A stretch of 64,000 nt of DNA from Cruorifilaria tuberocauda (taxonomy: Eukaryota; Nematoda; Chromadorea; Rhabditida; Onchocercidae), in the NCBI GenBank assembly GCA_013365365.1, contig JABVXU010000288.1, positions 1 through 64,000 of the forward strand, written 5' to 3'. This document shows, in pieces, positions 43,271-55,000 of the stretch (its first letter is position 1; each line of letters begins with the position of its first letter). The notes under the pieces were generated by a model, which was not told where the DNA came from, did not search any database, and saw nothing but the letters and a program-made list of their open reading frames with translations. A program made the position numbers and the translations under genes.

Positions 43271-46200
43271 GAATACCGGAATGAATACAGCTAGCATTTG
43301 TAGTAGAGATTAAGAGCAAATTCTTCCTAGCTCGGTTTTCAAAACGGGGAAGAATTGAGGGTAAATTGTCGACAGTTTCTCATATGGAAATAAAAATTTA
43401 TCGATAATTTTTAGAAAAATAAACCTAATGACGTAGCACTCACTGAATTTTAAGTTAGAAAACTAAAAATAATTGAACATTCTTTTAGCAACTCTCTTAA
43501 GGTCATCTTAAGGTCACAGTGAAAGATCTCGAAGATGGAAATGTAGAGGAGAAAGATAAGAGAAGTATTGTAAGAGACATGGAGATTAAAATTGTTCAGA
43601 CTGTTTGAACCAAAGGTTTCAGTTAATTCCAATTCAGGTAAATTCAACGCATTTTCTATTTTTAAAATTTCATACGTCAAACTCGTTCTCATTTTGTCGC
43701 ATTATTTGATTCAACCTTTTTATTTCGTTGTTTGAAGCATCTTGCCTTAACTCAGGATGAAAACAATCCGAGCATCAATGGTACTCCCATAACGATCCAT
43801 TATCCTGGTTATCCACAAATATTCTTGTCAACTTTCTGATACTTCAAGGCAAAGTACAATTTTTAACCGAACAACAGGAGTAGTAAACATTTCATAAGTG
43901 TTTTTAAGTTTCCTAATGACAGCACTAACTCCGAAGCAGTATTTGACAGATAGGCTTATCACATTTGCCAAAAATTTCGTCCAATTGACACTTTTGGGAA
44001 AAATGTTATAATTCCAGAGAATCATGAAAACTTCTCAGAAAACAGTTTCCATATATCCGATCATAAGAAGTTATCACATTACATTTCAATTAATTTCCAT
44101 TGTACAATTCGATCTAATTGAAATTTGATGCAATCAATTTAATTTACCTCAACTTCTTTTTATCATTAGTTTTCAAATTATGCTCTCGACTTGATAGAAC
44201 AAATGTTATACTAAGAGTTTCTAAGAGAACGAGAAATATGTGATTATTGTGAATGAAGAAGACAACCGAATAAATAAATTTTATTTAGCTCATTTCTTTT
44301 GACGCAATGAGATAGCGTATAATCCGTGTTCACTCTAGATCAATAAACATTCTACGTCAGTAAACTTAATTCAGTAAAACAGACAAAAAAAAAACTTTAC
44401 TATCAGAATATGACGGGAAATTTCATAAGCTCATTCTAATATTGGATTTTTAAATTCTTATTCTTTAGCTGAATTGTTTAGTTCACGGACAAATAATAAC
44501 AGAAATTTATTCGTTGAAATTGTAATATCAATTCCTCAAACGTATTAGAAAGCCAATTGAGAACACGTCCGCAATCGTTGAATGAATAAACCGAGACAAA
44601 CTCTTAGAGATGGGAGATCACGGGAATACAGAGTTGTTTGAACAACCCTTCGTAGCATTTACTATTATTAGAGGAGAGAAGACGAACACGTAGATGATAA
44701 TGGAAAAATATTTCTCTAAAATAACTATAACATTCTAACAATGCTAACAACAATACTGAAATATCATGACATGAATTTTCCGTTTTCTCGATAATATCTG
44801 CTTGAACTATGATTTCGGAAATTAAGCATTCATGTTAGCAATCACAGCAATAGCGAAACTTATCGATCGTTTGGTGATGGATACTCGGAAACTCTCAAGA
44901 AAATTTTAGGATTTAATATGAGTTTTTTAATTTAATTACATAACATTATGAGTATTATTACTTTATTATTTTAAGAATTTTTTTCATCACAAAATGCTAT
45001 AATCAATCTTTTTGTGTATATTTTTTCTTGTTTGTTTTGTTTTATTTGTTTTACTTTTTTTAATATTATTCCAGACTTCACTTATCACGGTTATTTAATT
45101 TATTTAACTTTTCTGATATATAAATTTTCTATTTCTATCACTTTTCACGTGTTAAAGTGAGCGTTCACGTGTTTCAGCTATTTTAAGTGTTAGAAATTTA
45201 AGTAACTTTTATTGTGACTCAAAAAGCTAATGCTTGTAATTGTAGATTAAGTATAAAAATTAAAAAGCAAAAATTTCCATTACAATGCATAAGTTATTGG
45301 ATTACAGGAACAGACGGATAAAAGATTTCTGCAACCATAGATGATATTCAATGTTAACTATCGATTAGTTAATTCTGATAAAATAGATTTTCTATTAAAG
45401 ATGGAATTCTGCTAAATTTGTTGTAAACCTTCTTGTTTGTTTGTTATTTAGAACCATTTATAAAATCTGTTTGGTTGGAAATTAGTTTTTGTTGTAAAAG
45501 TTTTGATCTAACCTTTTCATTTATCATTGCAATTCATGTAAGAGTGTGTTAAATGGCATATCATAATTTTTGATTTTCCATTTCATGAAGATATTTTAAT
45601 TTGTAAATGGTTTCTAAACGAATATGTTATTGATTACTTTCCTTGATTTTTTAAAATTCTTTATTTTTCAAAGAAAATAATAATATATTCTTTTAGAACC
45701 ATTTATAAATCAGTAATATAAATTACAAGAAATTCAGCAAATTTTTCTCTCCCCTAATAGCTTTGGAGAAATTGATGTGAAATCAAATGAAATGGTAAAA
45801 AAATGTTGCTAGTGTTTTACACAAATTATTTTCCACAATGAAATGCAACAAATAAAGTAAAATTCATGAATATGAAGGATTAAACAGCGATCGTTTCATT
45901 TTATTATCATTCGATGGACCCATTTGTATAAATATTTAGAGGTGCGATTCTTTGAGAGTTCTTAACAAAAGGTATTGAATGCTTCCCTTCCACAAATTTC
46001 CTCCATTAAATATTATTTTATTTATTTTAGTAAAGAATTTGAAAATTTGCAGGATTTTAGAACCGCATAATAAATGTATAAAGAAGCACTTTTTTTTAAA
46101 TCAAAATTAAGGTTTGAAACGTTTGTGGTTCATCTTCAGAAGGAATTAATTTTTTTTTATGTTTGTTGTTTGAATGAAATGGTATTATTAATAAATGCGC

Positions 46201-46354
46201 AACTATTTTGCTTTCATGCTAATATCCTTTAGAATAAATTTCTTCTCTAATCAAATTGTTCGAGCATAAGCGATGTGATTACCTATAAATAACCGTTCAT
46301 TATGTTATATTGTATTAGTAAATTTGAATATTTTTAGAAATAAGAGCCATCGAT

Positions 46355-47140
46355 ATGTATTTCGTCTATCTTTCCCTTCTCTTTCTCTTCCAGCTAAGCC
46401 TGGAAACAACAGTAAGTTCTTTAAAGGGATATTAGATTCTTTATATATATGAAGTAGGTAATTCCATATAATTTCAGGAAGCACAGCCGGAACAGACAGA
46501 ACCGTTAGACTTATCGATGGCGAAAATGACTGAGGAACGAGTCGAATCAGAGAATTCATTAATTGAAAAAACCAATAACCAACAAAGAGAGTCATTCAAT
46601 TTATCAAATCAAGAAACAAGTGCTGGAAAGAAATTTTCGTGCGATATTTGTCAAAAAAAAATATCGAATTTGAAAAAACACATGAAGATTCATACCGGTG
46701 AAAAGCCGTACGTTTGTCCGGAATGCGGAAGAAGTTTCTGTTTACAATATAGTATGAAAGCTCATATCAGGACTCACACCGGTGAAAAACCGTACACTTG
46801 TTCGGAATGCAGGAAAAGTTTCTGCGTATCACACAATTTAAAAGCTCATATGAGGACTCATACCGGTGAAAAACCGTACATTTGTTCGGAATGCGGGAAA
46901 ATTTTCTCCCAATCATCGAATTTGAAAAAGCATAGGAGGATTCATACCGGTGAAAAGCCATTCAATTGTTCAAAATGCAACAAAAGCTTTTTCCAGAAAC
47001 ATCATTTGATAGAACACCTAGAAACTCATAATGATTGGAGACCTTTTTTCACCTGTCCCACATGCAATCAGAAATTCCAATCGCATTTCACTTTGAGATC
47101 ACACCTGAAGAAAATTCATACTGAAAAAGGAAACAGTTAA
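46355..47140 (+). CDS. C2H2 zinc-finger protein, Kruppel type, six fingers, PLDLS motif
   Basis: Likely DNA-binding repressor; specific orthologue not recognised. The main exon 46478-47140 follows ATTTCAG. A preceding 57 nt exon (46355-46411, MYFVYLSLLF...LETT) joins in phase 0. It starts about 18 bp after an ATTTTTAG, but its first residues look hydrophobic. Its last six codons alone follow a CTCTTCCAG acceptor, so the true 5' end may lie elsewhere. The acidic N-terminus carries PLDLS, the binding motif for the co-repressor CtBP. Six fingers follow. The first is shortened (C-x2-C-x9-H-x3-H instead of x12) and probably degenerate. Fingers 2-5 are canonical with TGEKP linkers. Finger 6 follows a non-standard linker (NDWRPFF) and has H-x4-H. 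About 240 residues. TAA at 47138. Confidence 0.8.
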
Positions 47141-48908
47141 GCACATTTTAAGCTGAAACATCCTCTGCTATTTCTGATATTGTAAATTTCTTCTCTATTT
47201 CCTTAATTGAGTTTTTGTAATTTAATTACCTTAATTTTTTAAATCTTTTTTTCATACTTTAAATTACTATCATTTGTTATAAGTTATTATATTTGATATG
47301 CAAATTAGCATTATTTCTTTTTTACTGTTTACCTCACATAGGAAACATCAACGTGTAATTTGTATTTTACTCAAACTATGATATGTGTACAATCCATCAT
47401 TTGTCATTACTTTGTTTGCATTGTAGTAAAATAACTTTATGTTTACTCTACATGTTATTCAGTTTCTGTTTTCACATCTTTTTTTAAATCAAAAGCTTTA
47501 ATTTGACTTTGGTTCTTATTCAATTATACGAGGAATAGACCAATCCAAGCTTATCTCAATAAAATCAAGCTATCCTTAGAAGATTGCATGTAACTCATTA
47601 AACAGTTCGATTAAGATAATTTAAAATGCTCTTTTAATTTCACATGTAGTACTCGGTTATTTTCTATAACTATTTGGCTGATTAAATTTGAATTCTTCCA
47701 ACTTGCTTTCCTCCAGAAATCTCCCTGTAAGATGATCACTTTAGCACTCTAAAAATTAATAGCTTCATAAAAATTATAAAAACGTTAAGAGCATATTCTA
47801 ATATAGAAAGACTACGAAAAACCTTATTCTTCCAACAATTTATACCATCACAGAGAGGAAAAAAAAGCAAGGCAAATCCAAATTTCACTTGGTATTAGAA
47901 TTCGATCATGAATACAAATGACCAGAAAATTATTTCATTCAGTGTTTCCATGCAAAAATTTTTTTTTTGTTTCAATTCAATATGTGATTCAATTTTTTCG
48001 TTGTATTCCGAAAGTACCGGTACATTTCAAACTTAGTGAATTATTTGTTAGTAGAAGTATATTTTTAATCCCTAAGTTTTAAGGAATGGAACTGATTACT
48101 TTGAGTTATTATCAGTAATCGGTTATATTTGTGTCGAAAAAATAGAAACCATAAGTATAATTCATACTATTTACGATTTTTCAGCAATAATGATGATGAA
48201 AACTTCTGATTTTTTAGAATCGGATCTCAAAACAGAGCGGATACATTCAAAAAATAAATAAATACAAATACAAAACAAATATAGACATCAGAAAATATAA
48301 CTGCCTTAATATAATCATATTATTTGCGATTTTATGGACATATTAATATGTGATTCAATTTTTTCGTTGTATTCCGAAAATACCGAGACGTACATTTCAA
48401 ACTTACTAAATTATTTATTAGTAGAAGTATATTTTTAATCCCTAAGTTTTAAGGAATGATGCTAAAGATATATTCTTCATTAGTTCTGATAATAACATAT
48501 GTTAAATATAATTTAGAATCTTAAATCAGTTTGTTCTCCAAACATGCAAGCACAGTATCTGTAAGAATAACATTGATAAACGTTCAATTTCAAATATAAG
48601 CTCTATCAGTTTCTTTGTCCTCTTCAGAAAAATTTCAATGAATTATCCCGAACATTCCCCAGACATTTATATAATCGAAAAGTATCTACGATGAAATAAA
48701 AAACAATGGTTTTTCTGGTTAAAAATTATTAATGAAGTACAAAAGGAAGCAATGATTTCAAGTCTGAAATCGTTTCTAATGTTACAAGATAACACTCTGT
48801 AAATGGTTTTTGCTAAAAATTCTTTTGTCTCTTTCTTTTTTTCACTATACAAGAATAACAAAATATTTCTCGCTTATATACAGAAAATGCATGAATCGAA
48901 ACAAACAA
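47141..48908. other. convergent intergenic with a 110 bp direct repeat
   Basis: Between the zinc-finger and RPB4 3' ends. It holds two ~110 bp copies of one sequence (47981-48090 and 48350-48461). No exon recognised. Confidence 0.5.
47981..48461. repeat. pair of ~110 bp direct repeats
   Basis: Copies at about 47981-48090 and 48350-48461 both begin ATGTGATTCAATTTTTTCGT and end with AATCCCTAAGTTTTAAGGAA, differing by a few substitutions and a small insertion. They are 260 bp apart with no terminal repeats, consistent with a local duplication rather than a transposon. Confidence 0.75.
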
Positions 48909-50223
48909 TCATTGAAATGTTTTCTTGCTATGCAAATCTTTCAGCACCTCGTCCAATTCGTCATCCTCCATCTTATTTTCCAAGCTAAACAGTAACTTTC
49001 TAATTACTGATAAGAAACAATAAGAGGAAATTGAAAAGTTGATTTTCCATACCAGTTAGACGTAACGAATTATACGGAACAGTCTGATGGTTCAAATAAT
49101 CTTGGTATGATGACAGGAGAAGACGAGAAAAAAAATCTAAAAAACCTGGGAATTAAAGCTTTCGCTTCCTCAGACGTTTCTGGACAAAGGTTGGCAATCT
49201 GTGCAACCTCGAATTTATGTAGTGGTTTCGTTGCCAATAAACTGCAACCAGAATTCATTTTAATGCCATTGAATACTAGGTTTTGATTTCAATAACATGA
49301 TAAAAAGCTCACAGGAAACACATGCATAATTTAAACATTTACGTTCTAACAGCTCGAATCGTTTCCCTATTTTTAAATCGTGCCATTCGTCGGGTATAAT
49401 TTAAGGTCTTCACGAATACATCACTCATTTCGTCGATTTCCTCCTGAAAACACAATTTCCTCTGTCAGTAGCAAAGATCATTTAGTTGACATCAATATAT
49501 AAACTTACTTAATCACATATGTTACAGAGAGTAATAAAGCTCGAGAAAAGAAATTTCTTTAACTGATGTATCTCACATGAAGAAACGCATAAGCATAAAA
49601 TTTGAATGACATAATTTTCACGAAAATTACAGCTCTATTTGCAAAACCAAGAGAGCTTTGAAAAAGAATTATGTAACGAAAATAAGATGTCGATATCTTA
49701 TTACACATCTCCTACCACTTGCAAATTGAAGCTCTAATGTAATTACCTAATTTCTCTGCGAACCTAAAATTATACTCAAAACAATAGCAGTTCCATGTTA
49801 GCTTCGGCTAAAAATACCATTAGTCCGAACTTGAATTATTAATCTCATTTGAGCTTATGATTTAATCAAAAGACTTTACTTTTTGCTCACTTTGCTGACG
49901 TCGATGCTCTAACAGCAAATATACTTCTGAAGTTAGCAAAGTATCAGCCTGTTCAAATTCTGAAAATTGAAATAACAATACAATTAATCTTATATTAGCA
50001 CATGAAAGCATGCCAAACAACAAACCTATGAACCAAAAGCAAAAAGGAGCTCCTCGTTTCTGTTTTTGCATGTTAAGCGGAAAAACGCTAAACTGAGGAA
50101 AGAGAAACCTTCCGGAAATCTCAATTCCGTTGCATCTTCATCAGCTTCATCGATTGTTTGATTATTCGCCGTTGCTATTTTGCGCTGCAAGGAAGGAAAA
50201 TCCTTTTTAGGCTCTGCATCCAT
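48909..50223 (-). CDS. POLR2D: RNA polymerase II subunit RPB4
   Basis: Forms the RPB4-RPB7 stalk of RNA polymerase II. Five exons: 50109-50223, 49880-49959, 49343-49443, 49146-49241 and 48909-48984; phases agree, 155 residues (human 142). Conserved blocks: [88 protein letters not shown] and the C-terminal [18 protein letters not shown]. The N-terminal ~30 residues ([16 protein letters not shown]...) are longer than in human. The start is the only ATG in frame with the conserved block. Confidence 0.96.
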
Positions 50224-52068
50224 AAGTTACTTTATCGAGATCTAAAGAATTGATGTTATACATTATCATACTCATATCTTATATTAAGGATTAGTTATAA
50301 ATAACCAAAGTTTAAGTTATACTTAAAGTAAACAGTTATTTTTATTATTTAGAAAAATTATCTAACAATATAAATCTTATAAATAATAAGTTAACTTAAG
50401 TGAAAAAGACAGAAGCAAGAATACTACTATAGATTTAGTATTACCGAAAAAAAATAAAAAGAGAACAAATATCCATACTTATAGTATTGTTATAATCAAT
50501 CACTACAATTATCATTGTGTTATCACTAATTATCACAAGACTAGAGATCTCAAGCAGGACTAAAAGAGAATAGAACACACCGATATGATTAATGATAATA
50601 TCAAATACGTGTAAATCGAGGAAGAGATCATTTATAGATCTGCGAGAATATAGCAAAAATAGTAATCAAAGTAGGAGAAGTGCGACAAGAACGCTTCCTC
50701 TTAAAGCAACACAGAATACTGGAATACAGTCTCCTCGAGTTGAATGATACTTTACAAGTAACAGTATTGTTTTTAGTAAATTAGACAATCAATCTGTGCT
50801 AGATAAATGATAAGAGATCAATGAATGAAACAGATGATGGAAAAGATCATTTAATATTAATCATTTGCAGTATTCATTAGAATGATAAATCGAGAAATTG
50901 AAAAAAAGCATATCCGATCATTTCACTGAGAATTTGTCTCAAATGATTTCAGCAATATAAGAATACATTTGATTACTTAAATACTTTTATATTGTAAAAG
51001 CACCTTGATTACTTAAATATCATATATTGTAAAAGTACCTTCATTACTTAAATACTTTTGTATTGCAAAAAACACTTTGATTACTTAAACACTTTTATGT
51101 TATGAAAGCTATTTCAGTTTCTTACAATTATATTCACATTGGTGACCGGTAGGTTTTATTCTTGGTTTATAGGCAGATGATAAATAACTTTCATCAGATC
51201 GAGCAGAAAAATATTTGATGAAAAAAAAATCGAAAACCGAAACTGATCTCGTCAAACAGAAAATTTGCATTTATCTATTAAGTAAGATTTCCTATCAGTG
51301 ATAATCGTTAAGACTAAACTTTTCGCTTCAAATAAATCCCAAAAAATATCAAATGCAGTTTCTTTCAGTTTAAATTAATTGAAATATACAGTCGTTGTTA
51401 ATTTACTTTATTGTACTCGTGTGTCAAATTAGTTTTAATTAATTAGCAGATAAGGTTAACTGCTAATGAACTTTTCCCGTTTGTACCACGCTGAATATTT
51501 GAAATATGCGCCGTTTATTTCTTTCAATGCAATAAGACAAAAAATAAATAAATTCATTTTAGGCCTTACGAAAGAAAGATTCAAAGTTCGAGTATTCTTC
51601 AAACAAAATGCGAAGAATCAGAAGCTAAACGTATCAGAATCTTAGAATGCTATAATCAGAATCTCAATATGATATTAGACTTTCCGATCTATTTCATCTT
51701 TATTTCTTTTGCCATCCTTTTACCGTTTTGACAAAGATTGCGTGAAATTTTTTAAAGACACGTAAAGATTCGAACGTGAATATTTGAATTTATGAAATAC
51801 TTTCATAGCACAAAAATCAATAACTTACAATAGCAAAAATAACTCAAATAAAGAAAGTATATTATAAGAGGAAGAAGAAAACTTTTATTCAGTAATTCGT
51901 AGCAAAAATTCAAACGACAAGAAGAAGGTTAAGATAAAAGATATTTTAGTTTTAGGTGATGAAAATTAACTTTGACTATACAATGAATAACTGATTGGAA
52001 TTTTTAGCAAGTATTGTTGTTGTTGTTGTGAAAGATAAATAATTGATAAGATAAAATGATAAGTAATT
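50224..52068. other. 1.8 kb intergenic
   Basis: Between the RPB4 start and the 3' end of the cysteine-rich gene (both minus). AT-rich. Contains a ~40 bp tandem repeat (50965-51110). No exon recognised. Confidence 0.45.
50965..51110. repeat. tandem ~40 bp repeat
   Basis: Four diverged copies of GATTACTTAAATACTTTTAT plus ATTGTAAAAG and a short spacer. Confidence 0.75.
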
Positions 52069-55000
52069 TCACATTTGAAATGGATGATAACCATATTTCA
52101 TTTCCAGAAATGAATTATCATCAGTGGACATCGTGGTACAGGTTGAATGACAGCAACAAATAATTCCACTCGTAAGTGGAACGGATGAATTAGAATCATT
52201 CTCGATTACGGCACTACAACGTGTTCGTATCCTTCCCGTAATCCAATCGTGTTTGTAACACATATAGAGCAAACGTAATTTTGGTTTCATTGATACGATC
52301 TTTGGAATTTTATCGATACATCCTCGCTGCAAACAGATAGATCATTCGAGAATGATAGAATAGTTTTGATTTCATTTTTATCATCATTTTATTAATTTTA
52401 AATCCTCATGAGAGTAATTTAAAGTAATTTAAAGTAATTTAAAATGAGTATTTTTTCCATCATTTTATCAATTTGAAATCCTCATAAGAATATCATTCGA
52501 GAATGATGAAATTAATAATCTAAATAGTTTTGATTTAATTTTTATCATCATTTTATTAATTTGAAATCCTCATAAGAGTAATTTAAAGTAATTTAAAACG
52601 AGTATTTTTTCCATCATTTTATCAATTTGAAATCCTCATACGGGTAATTTAAAGTAATTTAAAACGAGTATTTTTTCTCGTAAGAGTAATTAAAACGTGT
52701 TTACCATTCGAATTCCGTGAACATTATGAAAATCGAAACATCCTTTACGTGATTTACACCTAATTCGATTACTATAACCATCAGCATGGCAAAATGATCG
52801 ATCTCTTGCGTTAAACTTTACGCTTCCTTCTCGAATCATTTCCGGTAATAATTGATTACGAATATTCATAGGCCCTAAGTATAGAAAATATTTTGACGAA
52901 CTTTTCATAATTTTAATTGCATACATTTTAGAAGAATTTAAGTAAACTGTTAAAGCATTAAGCTTTTTCTTTTCCATTTTTTAATATTCTATAAAAAGTA
53001 AAATTTATTCGGATTTCTTTTTTTTCACTTTAGAAATGTAAGTTAATATTACTTATAAATTTGACTAAAATTATAATAAATAAATTTATTAAAAATTATA
53101 TAGTGCATTTATGGGGAGAACAATTAAAGTAAAAAGTAAGAAAATTAATGGAAATTAATCTTTTTGAAAATTTCATTATCAGTATGTTTTAAATGATTAC
53201 TTAATTTACTGGATAACAAAAATTCATTATCAGTATACTTTAAATGATTATTTAAATTGTTGTAAAACGAGTAAAAATGACGATAAATGTGAGTGAAATT
53301 AAGAAACCGTTGCATGGTGAACGATTCTCGTATTGATAACATATGAATAGATAATGTATTCTGGCACGATTTGAATTAGGTCGTGGTACTTTAAAACCCA
53401 TTATTCGGCGTACGCGCTTAAGATTACCACTTATATTATATAAGTAATTGATAAGTTCATCAAATGGTCCACTACGATGTTCAACACCATGTTTTAATGG
53501 ATCAATTGCTATCATATCATAGCATAATGGATAATTTTTTGTTTTCTGAAAAAAAAATAAAGAACTTGATAAATTGATAGTTTTTAAATTGAAAATTGAT
53601 ACTTATACTATAACTTATACTTATACTATCATTAAAAAGATAGATTTTCAATTTCATTTAGTCTTTGAAACAAATTAAAAAATTTTAATATTAAAGAATA
53701 ATTTAAAACTAAAAAATATTAAATACTTTTAATATTAAATAAAAAATTAAGCGAAATAATTAGCAGCATACTGTTTCTGTATAGTTCGCTAAGCCTAAAA
53801 CACCAAAACTATATCTGCCACTTGAGAGACTTTTTAAGTTTCCCAAAGTTTTGTAACAAATCGGTACGGCTATTTTCGGTCCTTCTTCCAGTATTCTTTC
53901 TTCAAAGTTAGCATCACATGGCTATAAATTCAATTCAATAATTATACCATATCATTTTTAATATATTAATCGTAATATTCTATTAGAAAAATTCATTTTA
54001 CATGATGATAATGCAGCACTGATAAGTGATTACAACACTTTTGTACTATCACTAAGAAGAAAGAAGACTTTTCAAATTTCATTTAACCTTTGAAATGAAT
54101 TAAGTAAATTTCAACGAAGCAAAGTTTAAACTTATTTAATTTATACTAATAATTTACTTGAATACTCTTCAACTGATACAATTTTATTGTTACTTAAATT
54201 AAAATAAACTATGAAAATTATCATATGAACCTCTCGTTTAAATGGACTCTGAAAGCATGAACACTGAATAACATTGGTAAGAATTGGCATAAATGATCGA
54301 CAGAATGGATCATGTATTGGTAGAAATATTCTGCGAGTACAACCATGTTGAATTGTCATATTGTAATCTTCCCTGCAACATGAAATAAAATTTGATTGAG
54401 AAAAAAATTCTCAAACTTTATCTTATCATTTATCATATATCATAATTTATTTATCAGTTATGACTATACCGAATAAATGGAAATTATTTTGATCTCTTAT
54501 CACTTCTTACACTGTTATATATCATAATTTATTCATATTTTATCAATTTATTCATATGTATTATTCTAATTGGCTAAATGACTTTAATTACTATAATTTC
54601 TTATCAGTTACATTCTTATCAGTTTCTTATCAATTTCTTATCAGTTTCTTATCAATTTCTTATCAGTTATCTCATATATCATAGTTTATTCTCATTTTAT
54701 TACTCTAATTCATAACGAATAAATGGAAATTATTTTAATCTCTTATCACTTATACTGCTACATATCATTTTTATTTTACTATTATATTTCATATCGAATA
54801 GCTGAAAATTATTTTAATTTCTTATCAGTTACATTTCTTATCAGTTACATATATCATAATTTATTCTTGTTCTTATGATTTATAATTCATATCGAATAAG
54901 CGGAAATTACTTTAATCTCTTATCACTTACATTGATATACTCAATTCTCTTCCATGTTCGTACAATTTTTTTTGAGTTAAATTTTCCGGTGCAAAAAATG

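Larger units (their letters stand above)
41924..46354. other. 4.4 kb gene-poor intergenic region
   Basis: Divergent between WDFY2 and the zinc-finger gene. No supported exon on either strand. It holds two closely spaced copies of a palindromic motif (42675-42720), a GA microsatellite (43221-43270) and long AT-rich stretches. It could contain distal regulatory sequence for the zinc-finger gene or an unseen upstream exon. Confidence 0.45.

Noticed and set aside
43450..44025. Minus-strand ORFs in the gene desert
   Set aside because: Short, low-complexity AT-derived composition without exon signals or family resemblance.
46355..46400. Secretion signal on the zinc-finger protein (MYFVYLSLLFLFQ)
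   Set aside because: A nuclear C2H2 protein should not be secreted; the hydrophobic look more likely comes from a pyrimidine-rich 3' splice site (CTCTTCCAG) read as codons, or a mis-assigned start.
46767..46961. Minus-strand ORF with repeated FHRYESSYE blocks
   Set aside because: Antisense shadow of the tandem zinc fingers.
47981..48461. Direct repeats as long terminal repeats of a retroelement
   Set aside because: No reverse transcriptase, integrase, TG..CA ends or primer-binding site between or around them.
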